From an uncultured SAR86 cluster bacterium (lineage in GTDB: Bacteria > Pseudomonadota > Gammaproteobacteria > Magnimaribacterales > AG-339-G14): a DNA stretch of 64,000 nt. The notes under the pieces are model-generated. The model ran no database searches. It was not told the origin of the DNA and saw nothing but the letters and a program-made list of their open reading frames with translations. The position numbers and the translations under genes are program-made. This document shows, piece by piece, positions 16,806 to 26,041 of the stretch (positions within the stretch are counted from its first letter, which is position 1; every line of letters begins with the position of its first letter). Location: positions 123,975 through 187,974 of the forward strand of contig CACHCY010000001.1 in NCBI GenBank assembly GCA_902578495.1. The letters run 5' to 3'.

Positions 16806-17210
16806 ATGGGAAAAATATTATTAGTATTGATGTTCGTTGCGGGGTTTGTATCCTCTAACGATCACCTTAATCTATTTGAAAATACTCAAAAATTATCAAA
16901 TATTTCATCTATTGATGCTCCAAAGGTAGAGGAACTTGATCAAAGAAAATTAAGAATAATGTGTCAAGGAAAAATGGCTGCATGTTTCAGGACAGACCAG
17001 CCTAATACTGTTTTTATAGATAAAACACTTTCTAAGGAAATTAAGTCATTAACCTTAGTGGGTATTTATTCAAACTATCTTCAATTTTCTAAATACAACT
17101 CCATTAAAGACCTAAGAAGTTGTGATATTCAAAAAGAATTTATTCAGGATCTAGATAATTTAAAACTAGCAGCTTATTTTGAAAAAGGAAGTTGCTCAAA
17201 GTTCATTTAA
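16806..17210 (+). CDS. Unknown small secreted protein with four cysteines
   Basis: Not recognised. The 134-residue product starts with a hydrophobic signal peptide (about residues 1-17, MGKILLVLMFVAGFVSS). The mature part is mixed alpha/beta in appearance and has four cysteines (53, 60, 106, 130), enough for two disulfides in the periplasm. It has its own promoter and stands alone between fdxA and the convergent pcm, the chromosomal slot where nlpD and rpoS usually lie. There is no lipobox, so it is probably soluble. No function can be assigned. Confidence 0.75.
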   Translation: MGKILLVLMFVAGFVSSNDHLNLFENTQKLSNISSIDAPKVEELDQRKLRIMCQGKMAACFRTDQPNTVFIDKTLSKEIKSLTLVGIYSNYLQFSKYNSIKDLRSCDIQKEFIQDLDNLKLAAYFEKGSCSKFI

Positions 17211-17228
17211 TAGATTTTATAAGGGGAT

Positions 17229-17255
17229 GAAGGGGTGGATTTAATCCACTCCTTC
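17229..17255. terminator. Bidirectional hairpin between the unknown protein gene and pcm
   Basis: GAAGGGGTGGA and TCCACTCCTTC pair over 11 bp (one G-U) around a 5-base loop. The hairpin lies between convergent genes and includes the pcm stop codon. No U-run follows on either strand, so termination would be weak or factor-assisted. Confidence 0.45.
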
Positions 17256-17888
17256 TAACATTGGAACAAACAAAACATTTTCAACCAATTCTTCTTCAAA
17301 CCCTTCTTTAGAGATTCTTTTTACAGTCATTAATTTTTGATTTTCTTGATCTCCTACTGGGCATACTAGCTTTGCTCCTATGTTTAGTTGTTGCTTTAAT
17401 TTTTTTGGAACTAAAGGAGCAGCTGCAGCACAAAGAATTCCATCAAATTTTTTTTCAATTTTCCAACCTTCATATCCATCGCCATACTTTATTTCAAAGT
17501 TATTGATATTAAGTTTTTTTAAATTTTTTTTTGCAACAACGCATAACTGTTCTATTCTTTCTATAGCAAAAACCTTTCGACAAATTTTAGATAAGACAGC
17601 TGTTTGATATCCACAACCAGCACCTATTTCTAATACCTCTCCAAGCGGTCTATCTACAAAAGCAGTCTCTGATATAAGTAATTCTGTCATTCTTGCGACA
17701 ATAAATGGTTGAGAGATAGTTTGCTTGTGTCCAATAGGTAGTGACATATCTTCATATGCCTGCACATCAAAAACGCCGTCGAGAAACTCATGTCTCGGGA
17801 TTTCCAACATTGCTTGTAATACTCGAACATCAGATATACCTTTCTCCGAAAGGACTTTGACTAATTTTTCTATTTTATTGGTAATCAA
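17241..17888 (-). CDS. pcm: Protein-L-isoaspartate O-methyltransferase
   Basis: A 215-residue SAM-dependent methyltransferase that repairs isoaspartyl damage in proteins. Motif I is VLEIGAGCGYQTAVLS near residue 85. Before it come IPRHEFLDG and DMSLPIGHKQTISQP, the PCMT signature, and GDGYEGW follows. The start is TTG at 17888, overlapping the surE stop by four bases. It follows surE, the conserved surE-pcm pair. nlpD and rpoS, which normally come next, are absent. Confidence 0.95.
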   Translation of the reverse strand: MITNKIEKLVKVLSEKGISDVRVLQAMLEIPRHEFLDGVFDVQAYEDMSLPIGHKQTISQPFIVARMTELLISETAFVDRPLGEVLEIGAGCGYQTAVLSKICRKVFAIERIEQLCVVAKKNLKKLNINNFEIKYGDGYEGWKIEKKFDGILCAAAAPLVPKKLKQQLNIGAKLVCPVGDQENQKLMTVKRISKEGFEEELVENVLFVPMLEGVD

Positions 17889-18562
17889 TTGTTCAGTTTT
17901 CTAGTCCAAGAGCGAGCAATATCATTGTTATCATGAGAGTAAAGAATTGGTGTAAGAGCTGAAATAGATATATTTCCTTTCTCCAAACTTTTCCTGTCCT
18001 CTGAAATATCATTTTCATCTATTTCAAGAGATGGGACAGTAAAGTCTACCTTAGGGTTATTGTTATCTGTGTAATTTGGAATATTCACATTAAGAATGCA
18101 TTGTGAATTAAATTTTAGCTGGTCAACTTTTCCAATGATTTCTTCTGATATTTTTACTTGATGACTATAGTCATTAAGTTCAAACGAACTAGCAGATAAA
18201 GCTACAGAAGGATATTTTAAATTTCTGCCTTCAAGGGCTGCTCCAACAGTCCCTGAAAATAAGATATCTGTTCCAAGATTTGGCCCTGGGTTTATACCTG
18301 AGACAACCAAATCAGGAGTAAATGGACAATAGAAATTTATAGCGTATTTCACGCAATCTACTGGAGTGCCATTTAAACTATGAATTCCATTCCCATGATT
18401 TTGAAAAGATGGCTGATCCCAAACAGTAATTGCCGATCCTTTTCCGCTCATATTTTCTTTTGGTGCTAAAAAAAATACTTCGTATTTATCTTTTAAAGAT
18501 TCGTATAACTGTAGGATTCCAGGCGCTTCAAAGCCATCATCATTTGTTAGGAGGATTTTCAT
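17885..18562 (-). CDS. surE: 5'/3'-nucleotidase SurE
   Basis: The ATG at 18562 gives MKILLTNDDGFEAPG, the exact SurE N terminus, and overlaps the ispF stop as ATGA; the longer frame to 18586 adds eight implausible residues. The 225-residue product has the metal ligands in NDDG, NGTPVDCVK near 90 and VSGINPGPNLG near 107. SurE dephosphorylates nucleoside monophosphates under stress. It sits between ispF and pcm; truD, usually between ispF and surE, is missing. Confidence 0.95.
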   Translation of the reverse strand: MKILLTNDDGFEAPGILQLYESLKDKYEVFFLAPKENMSGKGSAITVWDQPSFQNHGNGIHSLNGTPVDCVKYAINFYCPFTPDLVVSGINPGPNLGTDILFSGTVGAALEGRNLKYPSVALSASSFELNDYSHQVKISEEIIGKVDQLKFNSQCILNVNIPNYTDNNNPKVDFTVPSLEIDENDISEDRKSLEKGNISISALTPILYSHDNNDIARSWTRKLNN

Positions 18563-19041
18563 TTCTTTTGAATTAATGCTGAACAATAACAGGCTATTCC
18601 CTCTCTGTTTCCAATTGCTCCTAGTTTGTCGGTAGTAGTTGATTTAATTGATAAATGCTCTTCATTTAAATTCATTATTTTCGATAAGTTAGATAAAATT
18701 TTTTCTCTATATTTGGAAATTCTTGGAACTTCACCCACATAAGTAATATCTAAATTTACAATTTGATAAGATCCTTTACTTAATAGATTTAAAACTTGTT
18801 TTAAAAGAACTGAGCTAGAAATATTCTCTGTTGATTTATCTTCTTTGAAGACCGTTCCTAAATCTCCCATGCTGGCTGCTCCAAGTAAGGAATCGCAGAT
18901 TGAATGAATAATAATATCGCCGTCAGAGTGGGCTATGATCGAATAATCACAATCAATTTCAATCCCTCCAAGGATCATAGAATTCCCTTTTTGGATTTGA
19001 TGATAGTCAACACCAAATCCGATCCTGAGATCAGATATCAT
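18559..19041 (-). CDS. ispF: 2-C-methyl-D-erythritol 2,4-cyclodiphosphate synthase
   Basis: A 160-residue IspF with the zinc-site motif GFGVDYHQ (Asp and His) and HSDGDIIIHSICDSLLGAAS, followed by DLGTVF. It makes the cyclic diphosphate of the MEP isoprenoid pathway, acting on the phosphorylated product of IspD and IspE. Its start overlaps the ispD stop by four bases, forming the standard ispD-ispF pair. Confidence 0.97.
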   Translation of the reverse strand: MISDLRIGFGVDYHQIQKGNSMILGGIEIDCDYSIIAHSDGDIIIHSICDSLLGAASMGDLGTVFKEDKSTENISSSVLLKQVLNLLSKGSYQIVNLDITYVGEVPRISKYREKILSNLSKIMNLNEEHLSIKSTTTDKLGAIGNREGIACYCSALIQKK

Positions 19042-19748
19042 AGTCTACCGATTTCTTTTAGTATCTTTGTTGCAACTTCAAAATCTTCTTTCCTGGTAAC
19101 TTTAAAATTTGATTTTGAACAAGGAACTGCGTGAATTTGACCTTTTAAATAATTACTCACTGATGATACCTCATCAGAAAAAATCTTCTCTTCTGCTTTT
19201 GCCGATTCAATAGAGTTATAAACATCTATCATTCTGAAGACCTGTGGAGTTGATGAAAGCCAAATTTTGCTTCTTTCCAATGATTCTTTGACAGTGCCGT
19301 TCGTGACTATATTTACGCTCTCTACTGGTTGATAAGCTAAAAAAGCACCATCTCCTTCATTTTTTATTTCTTCTTCCGCTTTAGAAAGTAAAAGGTTTAA
19401 TTCTGCTTCAATTAAACAAGGTCTTGCCGCATCATGAATAGCAATAAGTTCATTTTTATCTTCAGTTTCAAGCAGGCACTTTAAGCCAAGATGAACAGAC
19501 TCCATTCTTGAAGTTCCTCCATCGCAGGTAATTATTTTTTCACTATTAGATATGGGAAGACTGTCCCAGATTTCGTCTTCTTCCTGAAGCACTACACAAA
19601 TTTTTTGGCATTTTTCATCTCTAAGAAATGGCTCTATAGAATATTCCATTAAACATTTAGCTCCAATCTTTTGAAACTGCTTCGCCATGTTTTGTTGCGC
19701 TCTGCTGCCCATTCCTGCTGCAGGTATTAATGCTAAATATTCTTCCAT
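19038..19748 (-). CDS. ispD: 2-C-methyl-D-erythritol 4-phosphate cytidylyltransferase
   Basis: A 236-residue nucleotidyltransferase starting with the CTP-binding LIPAAGMGSR. IHDAARPC near residue 100 and STPQVFRM near 162 follow, all IspD hallmarks. It couples CTP to MEP in isoprenoid synthesis; the CTP comes from PyrG, encoded nearby. It lies two bases after ftsB in the ftsB-ispD-ispF operon. Confidence 0.97.
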   Translation of the reverse strand: MEEYLALIPAAGMGSRAQQNMAKQFQKIGAKCLMEYSIEPFLRDEKCQKICVVLQEEDEIWDSLPISNSEKIITCDGGTSRMESVHLGLKCLLETEDKNELIAIHDAARPCLIEAELNLLLSKAEEEIKNEGDGAFLAYQPVESVNIVTNGTVKESLERSKIWLSSTPQVFRMIDVYNSIESAKAEEKIFSDEVSSVSNYLKGQIHAVPCSKSNFKVTRKEDFEVATKILKEIGRL

Positions 19749-19750
19749 TG

Positions 19751-20044
19751 TTATTTAAATTCTACTAATTGCTCTCCCTTTTTTATTAAACCCCTTTCAA
19801 ATCTAGCTAAGCCAATAATTGCTTCATCTTCATCTGAAAAAGATGTTATTTCAACTTTAAGGATTCTATTCTCTAATTCTAGAATCTCTATTGAACTTTT
19901 AAGTAGAGAAATTTCGCTTTCTACTTTTTCAATATTAGAAGAAGAATAACTTCCTAAGGTTATTTTGTAAAAATTATTGATAGTCAAAATTAAGAAAAAA
20001 ATAAAAAAACTCAACAACAATAATTTTTTTGATGTATCGATCAT
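19751..20044 (-). CDS. ftsB: Cell division protein FtsB
   Basis: A 97-residue bitopic protein with one membrane helix (about 8-28) and then a coiled coil (about 40-70) with heptad-like leucines and isoleucines. A short C-terminal tail contains GLARFERGLIKKGE, similar to the GARxxLGMxxPGE-type end of FtsB. It joins FtsL and FtsQ to activate septal synthesis. It lies between eno and ispD as in E. coli, overlapping eno by four bases. Confidence 0.92.
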   Translation of the reverse strand: MIDTSKKLLLLSFFIFFLILTINNFYKITLGSYSSSNIEKVESEISLLKSSIEILELENRILKVEITSFSDEDEAIIGLARFERGLIKKGEQLVEFK

Positions 20045-21321
20045 TGCTTGATCCCATTCATTCCTTCAAAAGAAAAATTATTATCGCTGTTAATTATTAA
20101 AAGTCTGTTGTATTTTGCAGTTCTATCAGACCTAGAAGGTGCCCCTGTTTTTATTTGCCCCGCCCCTATGCCAACCGCTAAATCTGAAATAAATGTATCT
20201 TCTGTTTCTCCAGACCTATGAGAAATAACAGTATTAATATTATTTTGATTTGCCAAGCTAATTGTCTCTAAGGTTTCGCTTACTGTTCCAATCTGATTCA
20301 CTTTAATCAGAATTGAATTAGCTGAGCCATTCTTTATTCCCTTTTCCAATATTTTTTTGTTGGTAACGAATAAATCATCGCCCACAATAGACACTTCATT
20401 TCCAATTTGCTTGGTAATAACTTTCCATCCATCCCAATCATCTTCATCTAAAGGATCTTCTATGGATTTAATAGGATAACTTTTGATAAGTTCTTCATAA
20501 ATTTGAATTAAACCTGAATTATCATGATTTTTACCTTCAAAATGATACTCTCCATTAATAAATATCTCAGACGCAGCACAGTCCATAGCAATAAAAATTT
20601 CTTCTCCCATTTTATAGCCTGACTTTTCAACTGCGGAACAGATTAAATCTAGAGCTTTTTTAGTATCAGAGATATTTGGAGCAAAGCCTCCCTCATCCCC
20701 TACAGAAGTTGAAAAATTATTTTCCTGTAACTCTTTTTTAAGATTATGAAATATTTCTATTCCTGATCTGAGGCTTTCATCAAAATCTTCAAATCCAGCT
20801 GGTTGAATCATAAACTCTTGAAACTCAAGAGGGTTATTTGCATGAGCACCGCCATTGAGAATATTCATCATCGGCAAAGGTAATGAATAATCGCAATCAA
20901 TTTCATATACTTTTGCAATTTGATTAATGTATTGAAATAACTCCATGCTTTCTGATTGTGAAGCTAACTTAGAAACCGCCATAGAAACAGCAAGAATCAT
21001 ATTTGCTCCAATATTTGATTTATTCTTGCTACCATCTAGCTCAATGAGGCTGTTATCAATATCTTGTTGATCTAACAAATTTTTTTGGGAAATTACATCA
21101 AATATTTGATGTTCAGTTTTCTTTATTACTTCTTTTAGTCCTTTACCAAGAAATCTTTTTTTATCGTTATCTCTAATTTCTTGAGCTTCTTTTGAACCAG
21201 TTGAGGCGCCAGATGGTACCATGCTTATAGATGAAAATTTGCCAGAAAAAATCTTGCAGGCAATTGTAGGATTACCTCTCGAATCTATAACCTCATAAAA
21301 CTTTAATTGATCTATTTTCAT
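20041..21321 (-). CDS. eno: Enolase
   Basis: A 426-residue enolase that interconverts 2-phosphoglycerate and phosphoenolpyruvate. Visible motifs are VIDSRGNPTI at the start, GASTGSKEA, NGGAHANNP, SIEDPLDEDDWDGW, GDDLFVTN, the catalytic ILIKVNQIGT and SHRSGETEDTF. It overlaps kdsA by four bases, so phosphoenolpyruvate made here can feed KdsA and MurA. Order kdsA-eno-ftsB is conserved, though in many gammas kdsA also directly precedes eno. Confidence 0.98.
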   Translation of the reverse strand: MKIDQLKFYEVIDSRGNPTIACKIFSGKFSSISMVPSGASTGSKEAQEIRDNDKKRFLGKGLKEVIKKTEHQIFDVISQKNLLDQQDIDNSLIELDGSKNKSNIGANMILAVSMAVSKLASQSESMELFQYINQIAKVYEIDCDYSLPLPMMNILNGGAHANNPLEFQEFMIQPAGFEDFDESLRSGIEIFHNLKKELQENNFSTSVGDEGGFAPNISDTKKALDLICSAVEKSGYKMGEEIFIAMDCAASEIFINGEYHFEGKNHDNSGLIQIYEELIKSYPIKSIEDPLDEDDWDGWKVITKQIGNEVSIVGDDLFVTNKKILEKGIKNGSANSILIKVNQIGTVSETLETISLANQNNINTVISHRSGETEDTFISDLAVGIGAGQIKTGAPSRSDRTAKYNRLLIINSDNNFSFEGMNGIKQ

Positions 21322-22145
21322 AGGGACTTTGATAGCTCATCAAATTTTTTTAACTCTAAAAGCAAACTTTCAAATTCAGATAATCTCGTGGCTGAAGCTC
21401 CATCACAAAGAGCATTTTCAGGACTTGGATGAACCTCAATAAAAAAACCTGCTAGGCCTATGGCTGCAGCTGCAGTTCCCAAAACTTTTGCCTGGTAAGA
21501 CCTCCCATCTGCTGATTTGCCTTTGCCTCCAGGAAGCTGCAGAGAATGAGTGATATCTAAAATGGTTGGAGCAATTTTTTTAATCTCATCTATCCCTAAA
21601 AAATCTACAATCAAGTTGTCGTAACCAAAAATAGTTCCTCGTTCACACAGCAGAATGTTTTCATTTCCAAAATGATTACATTTTTCAATAATATTCATCA
21701 TTTGTGCAGGCGACAAGAATTGAGCTTTTTTTACGTTTATCACCTTCTTTGTTTCACAAGCAGCTTTAATTAAGTCAGTTTGTCTAGACAAAAAAGCCGG
21801 AATTTGGATAACATCGAGAACTTCTGCAGCTGTTTCCGCTTGTGAGGGCTCATGAATGTCAGAAATTATGGGAACATTGAATTCATCCTTTACTTTTTTT
21901 AAAATTTTTAAGCCTTGATCAATTCCTGGCCCTCGAAAGGAATCTATTGAAGATCGATTAGCTTTATCATAAGAAGCCTTGAATATGAAATCGACGTTAT
22001 TTCTTTCGCAAATATTTTTTAGCTCTCTTGCGACAGAGATACAAAGCTCCTCTGATTCAATTACGTTCATCCCAGCTATAATGATGGCTGGATCCCTGTT
22101 AGATATTTTTCGATTATTTAATTGAACCTCAGTAATTTGAACCAT
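21318..22145 (-). CDS. kdsA: 3-deoxy-8-phosphooctulonate synthase (KDO-8-P synthase)
   Basis: A 275-residue class I KdsA that condenses PEP with arabinose-5-phosphate for KDO. The motifs are FKASYDKANRSSIDSFRGPG, SDIHEP, QIPAFLSRQTDL, VNVKKAQFLSP and DITHSLQLPGG, with HPSPENALCDG at the end. It fits with kdsD at 55477, which makes its sugar substrate. It lies one base downstream of the pyrG stop and overlaps eno. Confidence 0.97.
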   Translation of the reverse strand: MVQITEVQLNNRKISNRDPAIIIAGMNVIESEELCISVARELKNICERNNVDFIFKASYDKANRSSIDSFRGPGIDQGLKILKKVKDEFNVPIISDIHEPSQAETAAEVLDVIQIPAFLSRQTDLIKAACETKKVINVKKAQFLSPAQMMNIIEKCNHFGNENILLCERGTIFGYDNLIVDFLGIDEIKKIAPTILDITHSLQLPGGKGKSADGRSYQAKVLGTAAAAIGLAGFFIEVHPSPENALCDGASATRLSEFESLLLELKKFDELSKSL

Positions 22146-22146
22146 T

Positions 22147-23796
<1,650 letters not shown>

Positions 23797-23803
23797 TCAG
23801 AAG

Positions 23804-23832
23804 AATTCAGATACTTCGCAAGTATCTGAATT
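23804..23832 (-). terminator. Strong hairpin after the ferritin-like gene
   Basis: ATTCAGATACTT and its exact complement form a 12-bp perfect stem (13 with the outer A-T pair) around the loop CGC. It starts 15 bases after the ferritin-like stop and lies before pyrG. No long U-tract follows on the minus strand (only TTCTTC), so it may also protect mRNA ends. Confidence 0.6.
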
Positions 23833-23846
23833 TGAGATCATTATAG

Positions 23847-24959
23847 TTAAATAGCTATTATTTCAGATTCTGAATTGTCTTCGTTGGCATCAAGAGGCCT
23901 TTCAAGAGAAATCCAATCAATCTCACCATCATTAGGCCAACTTTCTAAATCCAAGACGCCCAGGTCATCGTATAACGGTCTGACTTTATCCGTAATAAGG
24001 CCTATCTTAGACAGATTTGGCATTACTCTAGTGAAAAGTAAATGTTGAAAATTTGCATTTACATCTGCTTTGCTCTGGAAAGCAACTGTTTCATCAATAT
24101 CCCATCCAAAATTAGAGTATACGTCTGCCGCCATAAGTCTAGAACGCATTACCACAGCAGCTTCGTAAGCGAACATAGCACGATCTTCTCTCTCTTCTTC
24201 AGAAAGGGTTTGAACAAATTCTTCTAGGTAATTCACACCAAACGTTACGTGTCTGGCCTCATCTCTGGTAATTAGGTAAAGCATATCCTTGAAGACTGGA
24301 TCATTTGTTCCTTGTCTTGCAACATTAAATGCAGCCAACGCTAAACCTTCGATGATGATTTGCATACCAATAAATTTTAAATCCCATCTAGGATCGGAAA
24401 GGATTTTATCAAGAAGAGATTTCAGGCCATGTCCTATTGGGTAAGATAGACCCACTCTTTTTTGAATATATTTATTGAAGGCTTCAACATGTCTTGCTTC
24501 ATCAAAGGTTTGAGAAGCAGCATATAGTTTCGCATTATAGGTTGGAGCACATGAGACTAATTGTGATGCTACTAGCAGTGCGCCTTGTTCGCCATGAAGA
24601 AATTGGCTGATGGACCAAGATGCCCTATGTTGAAGAAACTTGAATTTATCCTCTGTAGAAAGCTTTTGATAAGGCTCATATTCATCCCAGAAAATAGCAG
24701 GCGGACTATCTTCTTTTTGTGGTAATGGTTGGTCCCAATCAATGTCCTTCTCTACATTCCAGTTCAACTCTTTTCCTAACTCATAAAGTCTTTTAATGCG
24801 ATTATCTTGTATTGTGTAATCCCAGTTGTAAGAACCAGTCAAAGGAGTATTAAAAATCTCTGCAACATCTTCGACTTCTTTTTCTGTTAATTTAAGATCG
24901 TTATCTAAAGGAAATTCTAGAACCTTCCTTGGAGTTTCTTCTAATACTTTTATTTTCAT
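23847..24959 (-). CDS. Di-iron ferritin-like protein of unknown function
   Basis: A 370-residue protein with the full set of di-iron carboxylate ligands in four helices: Glu124 (HGEQGA), Glu154 and His157 (DEARH), Glu204 (IIEGLA), Glu234 and His237 (DEARH). This places it in the ferritin-like/RNR R2-like superfamily, most likely a soluble oxidase or oxygenase. It is not class I R2 in overall sequence, and no ribonucleotide reductase large subunit is nearby. It lies between alr and pyrG, two bases before alr, with a hairpin after it. Substrate unknown. Confidence 0.8.
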   Translation of the reverse strand: MKIKVLEETPRKVLEFPLDNDLKLTEKEVEDVAEIFNTPLTGSYNWDYTIQDNRIKRLYELGKELNWNVEKDIDWDQPLPQKEDSPPAIFWDEYEPYQKLSTEDKFKFLQHRASWSISQFLHGEQGALLVASQLVSCAPTYNAKLYAASQTFDEARHVEAFNKYIQKRVGLSYPIGHGLKSLLDKILSDPRWDLKFIGMQIIIEGLALAAFNVARQGTNDPVFKDMLYLITRDEARHVTFGVNYLEEFVQTLSEEEREDRAMFAYEAAVVMRSRLMAADVYSNFGWDIDETVAFQSKADVNANFQHLLFTRVMPNLSKIGLITDKVRPLYDDLGVLDLESWPNDGEIDWISLERPLDANEDNSESEIIAI

Positions 24960-24961
24960 AA

Positions 24962-26038
24962 TTATTTAATATATTTTCTCTTAACTCTTTTAGAGAGTGA
25001 GGTCATAAAGGAGTAAGGAACATTATCTGTTAACAAAGCCAACTCGTCTACTTTAAGATCTTTTCCCCATAAGATTATATCCTCACCTAATTTTATTTTA
25101 TTGTTCGGAAGTTCAACAGCCATTAGATCCATAGCAACCCTCCCTATTACTTTTGCTTTAGCTTTTTTAATTAAAACATAACCCTTGTTACCATAATTTA
25201 AAGGGATTCCATCGGAATATCCTATTGGAATGATCCCGATTGAGGTATTCTTTTTCGCTTGCCATAAACCGTCATAACCAACTGTTTCCCCTTTTTTTAT
25301 TTCTTTGATTGCGATAATTTTTGAAACTAACGTTGTTACATTTTTTAATCTAATAGTTTTAGATTTATTTTGGAAATGACTTCCATACAAAGATAATCCC
25401 GGTCTTTCTATATCTGAAAATAAGTCGTCAAAATTAAGAATTCCTCCTGAATTTGAAACGCTAGTAAGGAAATTGTGCTTTTTCTTTTTTAGACTCAAAG
25501 AAGTTTTTGTAAACATATTAAATTGTTCTTTAGTTACCATCTTGGACATCTTTTTTCCAGATGAAGACTTAAGGTGAGTCATCAAGACTATTTTTTTTGA
25601 AAAGGGTTTTAGCCTTTGCATCATATTTTCAATTTCATTCTGCATAAAACCTAGCCTGTTCATACCTGTATCAAATTTAAGCCATAAGGAAGGAAAAGAA
25701 AGTTTTAGCCGCTCCAAAAGGCTAATTTGTTCTTCGTTATGGATAACTAATTCTAGTTTATGAAAATGAGCTAGTTTCAGATCTTGCTGATCATAAAAAC
25801 CTTGCAAGCATAAAAGAGGTTTTTTTGAAAATTCTCTAAATTCATCTGCTTCTTCAATTGTAGCTACACAAAATCCATCAGACTTTTTTAGTGCTCCAAC
25901 AACTTTCTTTACACCATGTCCATAAGCATTAGACTTAACTACAGAATAAATTTGAGATTTAGGACAATGTTTTTTTATAACACTAAAGTTATGCTCAATG
26001 GATGAAAGATCTATTATTGCAGTTGTAGGCCTTGGCAA
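24962..26038 (-). CDS. alr: Alanine racemase
   Basis: A 358-residue PLP enzyme that makes D-alanine for Ddl and MurF. The PLP lysine is in VVKSNAYGHG (Lys35). KFDTGMNRLGF, RPGLSLYG and IGYSDGIPLNYGNKG are also visible. The start is TTG at 26038, three bases after the dnaB stop. The order rpsF-rpsR-rplI-dnaB-alr is the common gamma arrangement. Confidence 0.96.
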   Translation of the reverse strand: MPRPTTAIIDLSSIEHNFSVIKKHCPKSQIYSVVKSNAYGHGVKKVVGALKKSDGFCVATIEEADEFREFSKKPLLCLQGFYDQQDLKLAHFHKLELVIHNEEQISLLERLKLSFPSLWLKFDTGMNRLGFMQNEIENMMQRLKPFSKKIVLMTHLKSSSGKKMSKMVTKEQFNMFTKTSLSLKKKKHNFLTSVSNSGGILNFDDLFSDIERPGLSLYGSHFQNKSKTIRLKNVTTLVSKIIAIKEIKKGETVGYDGLWQAKKNTSIGIIPIGYSDGIPLNYGNKGYVLIKKAKAKVIGRVAMDLMAVELPNNKIKLGEDIILWGKDLKVDELALLTDNVPYSFMTSLSKRVKRKYIK

Positions 26039-26041
26039 ATC

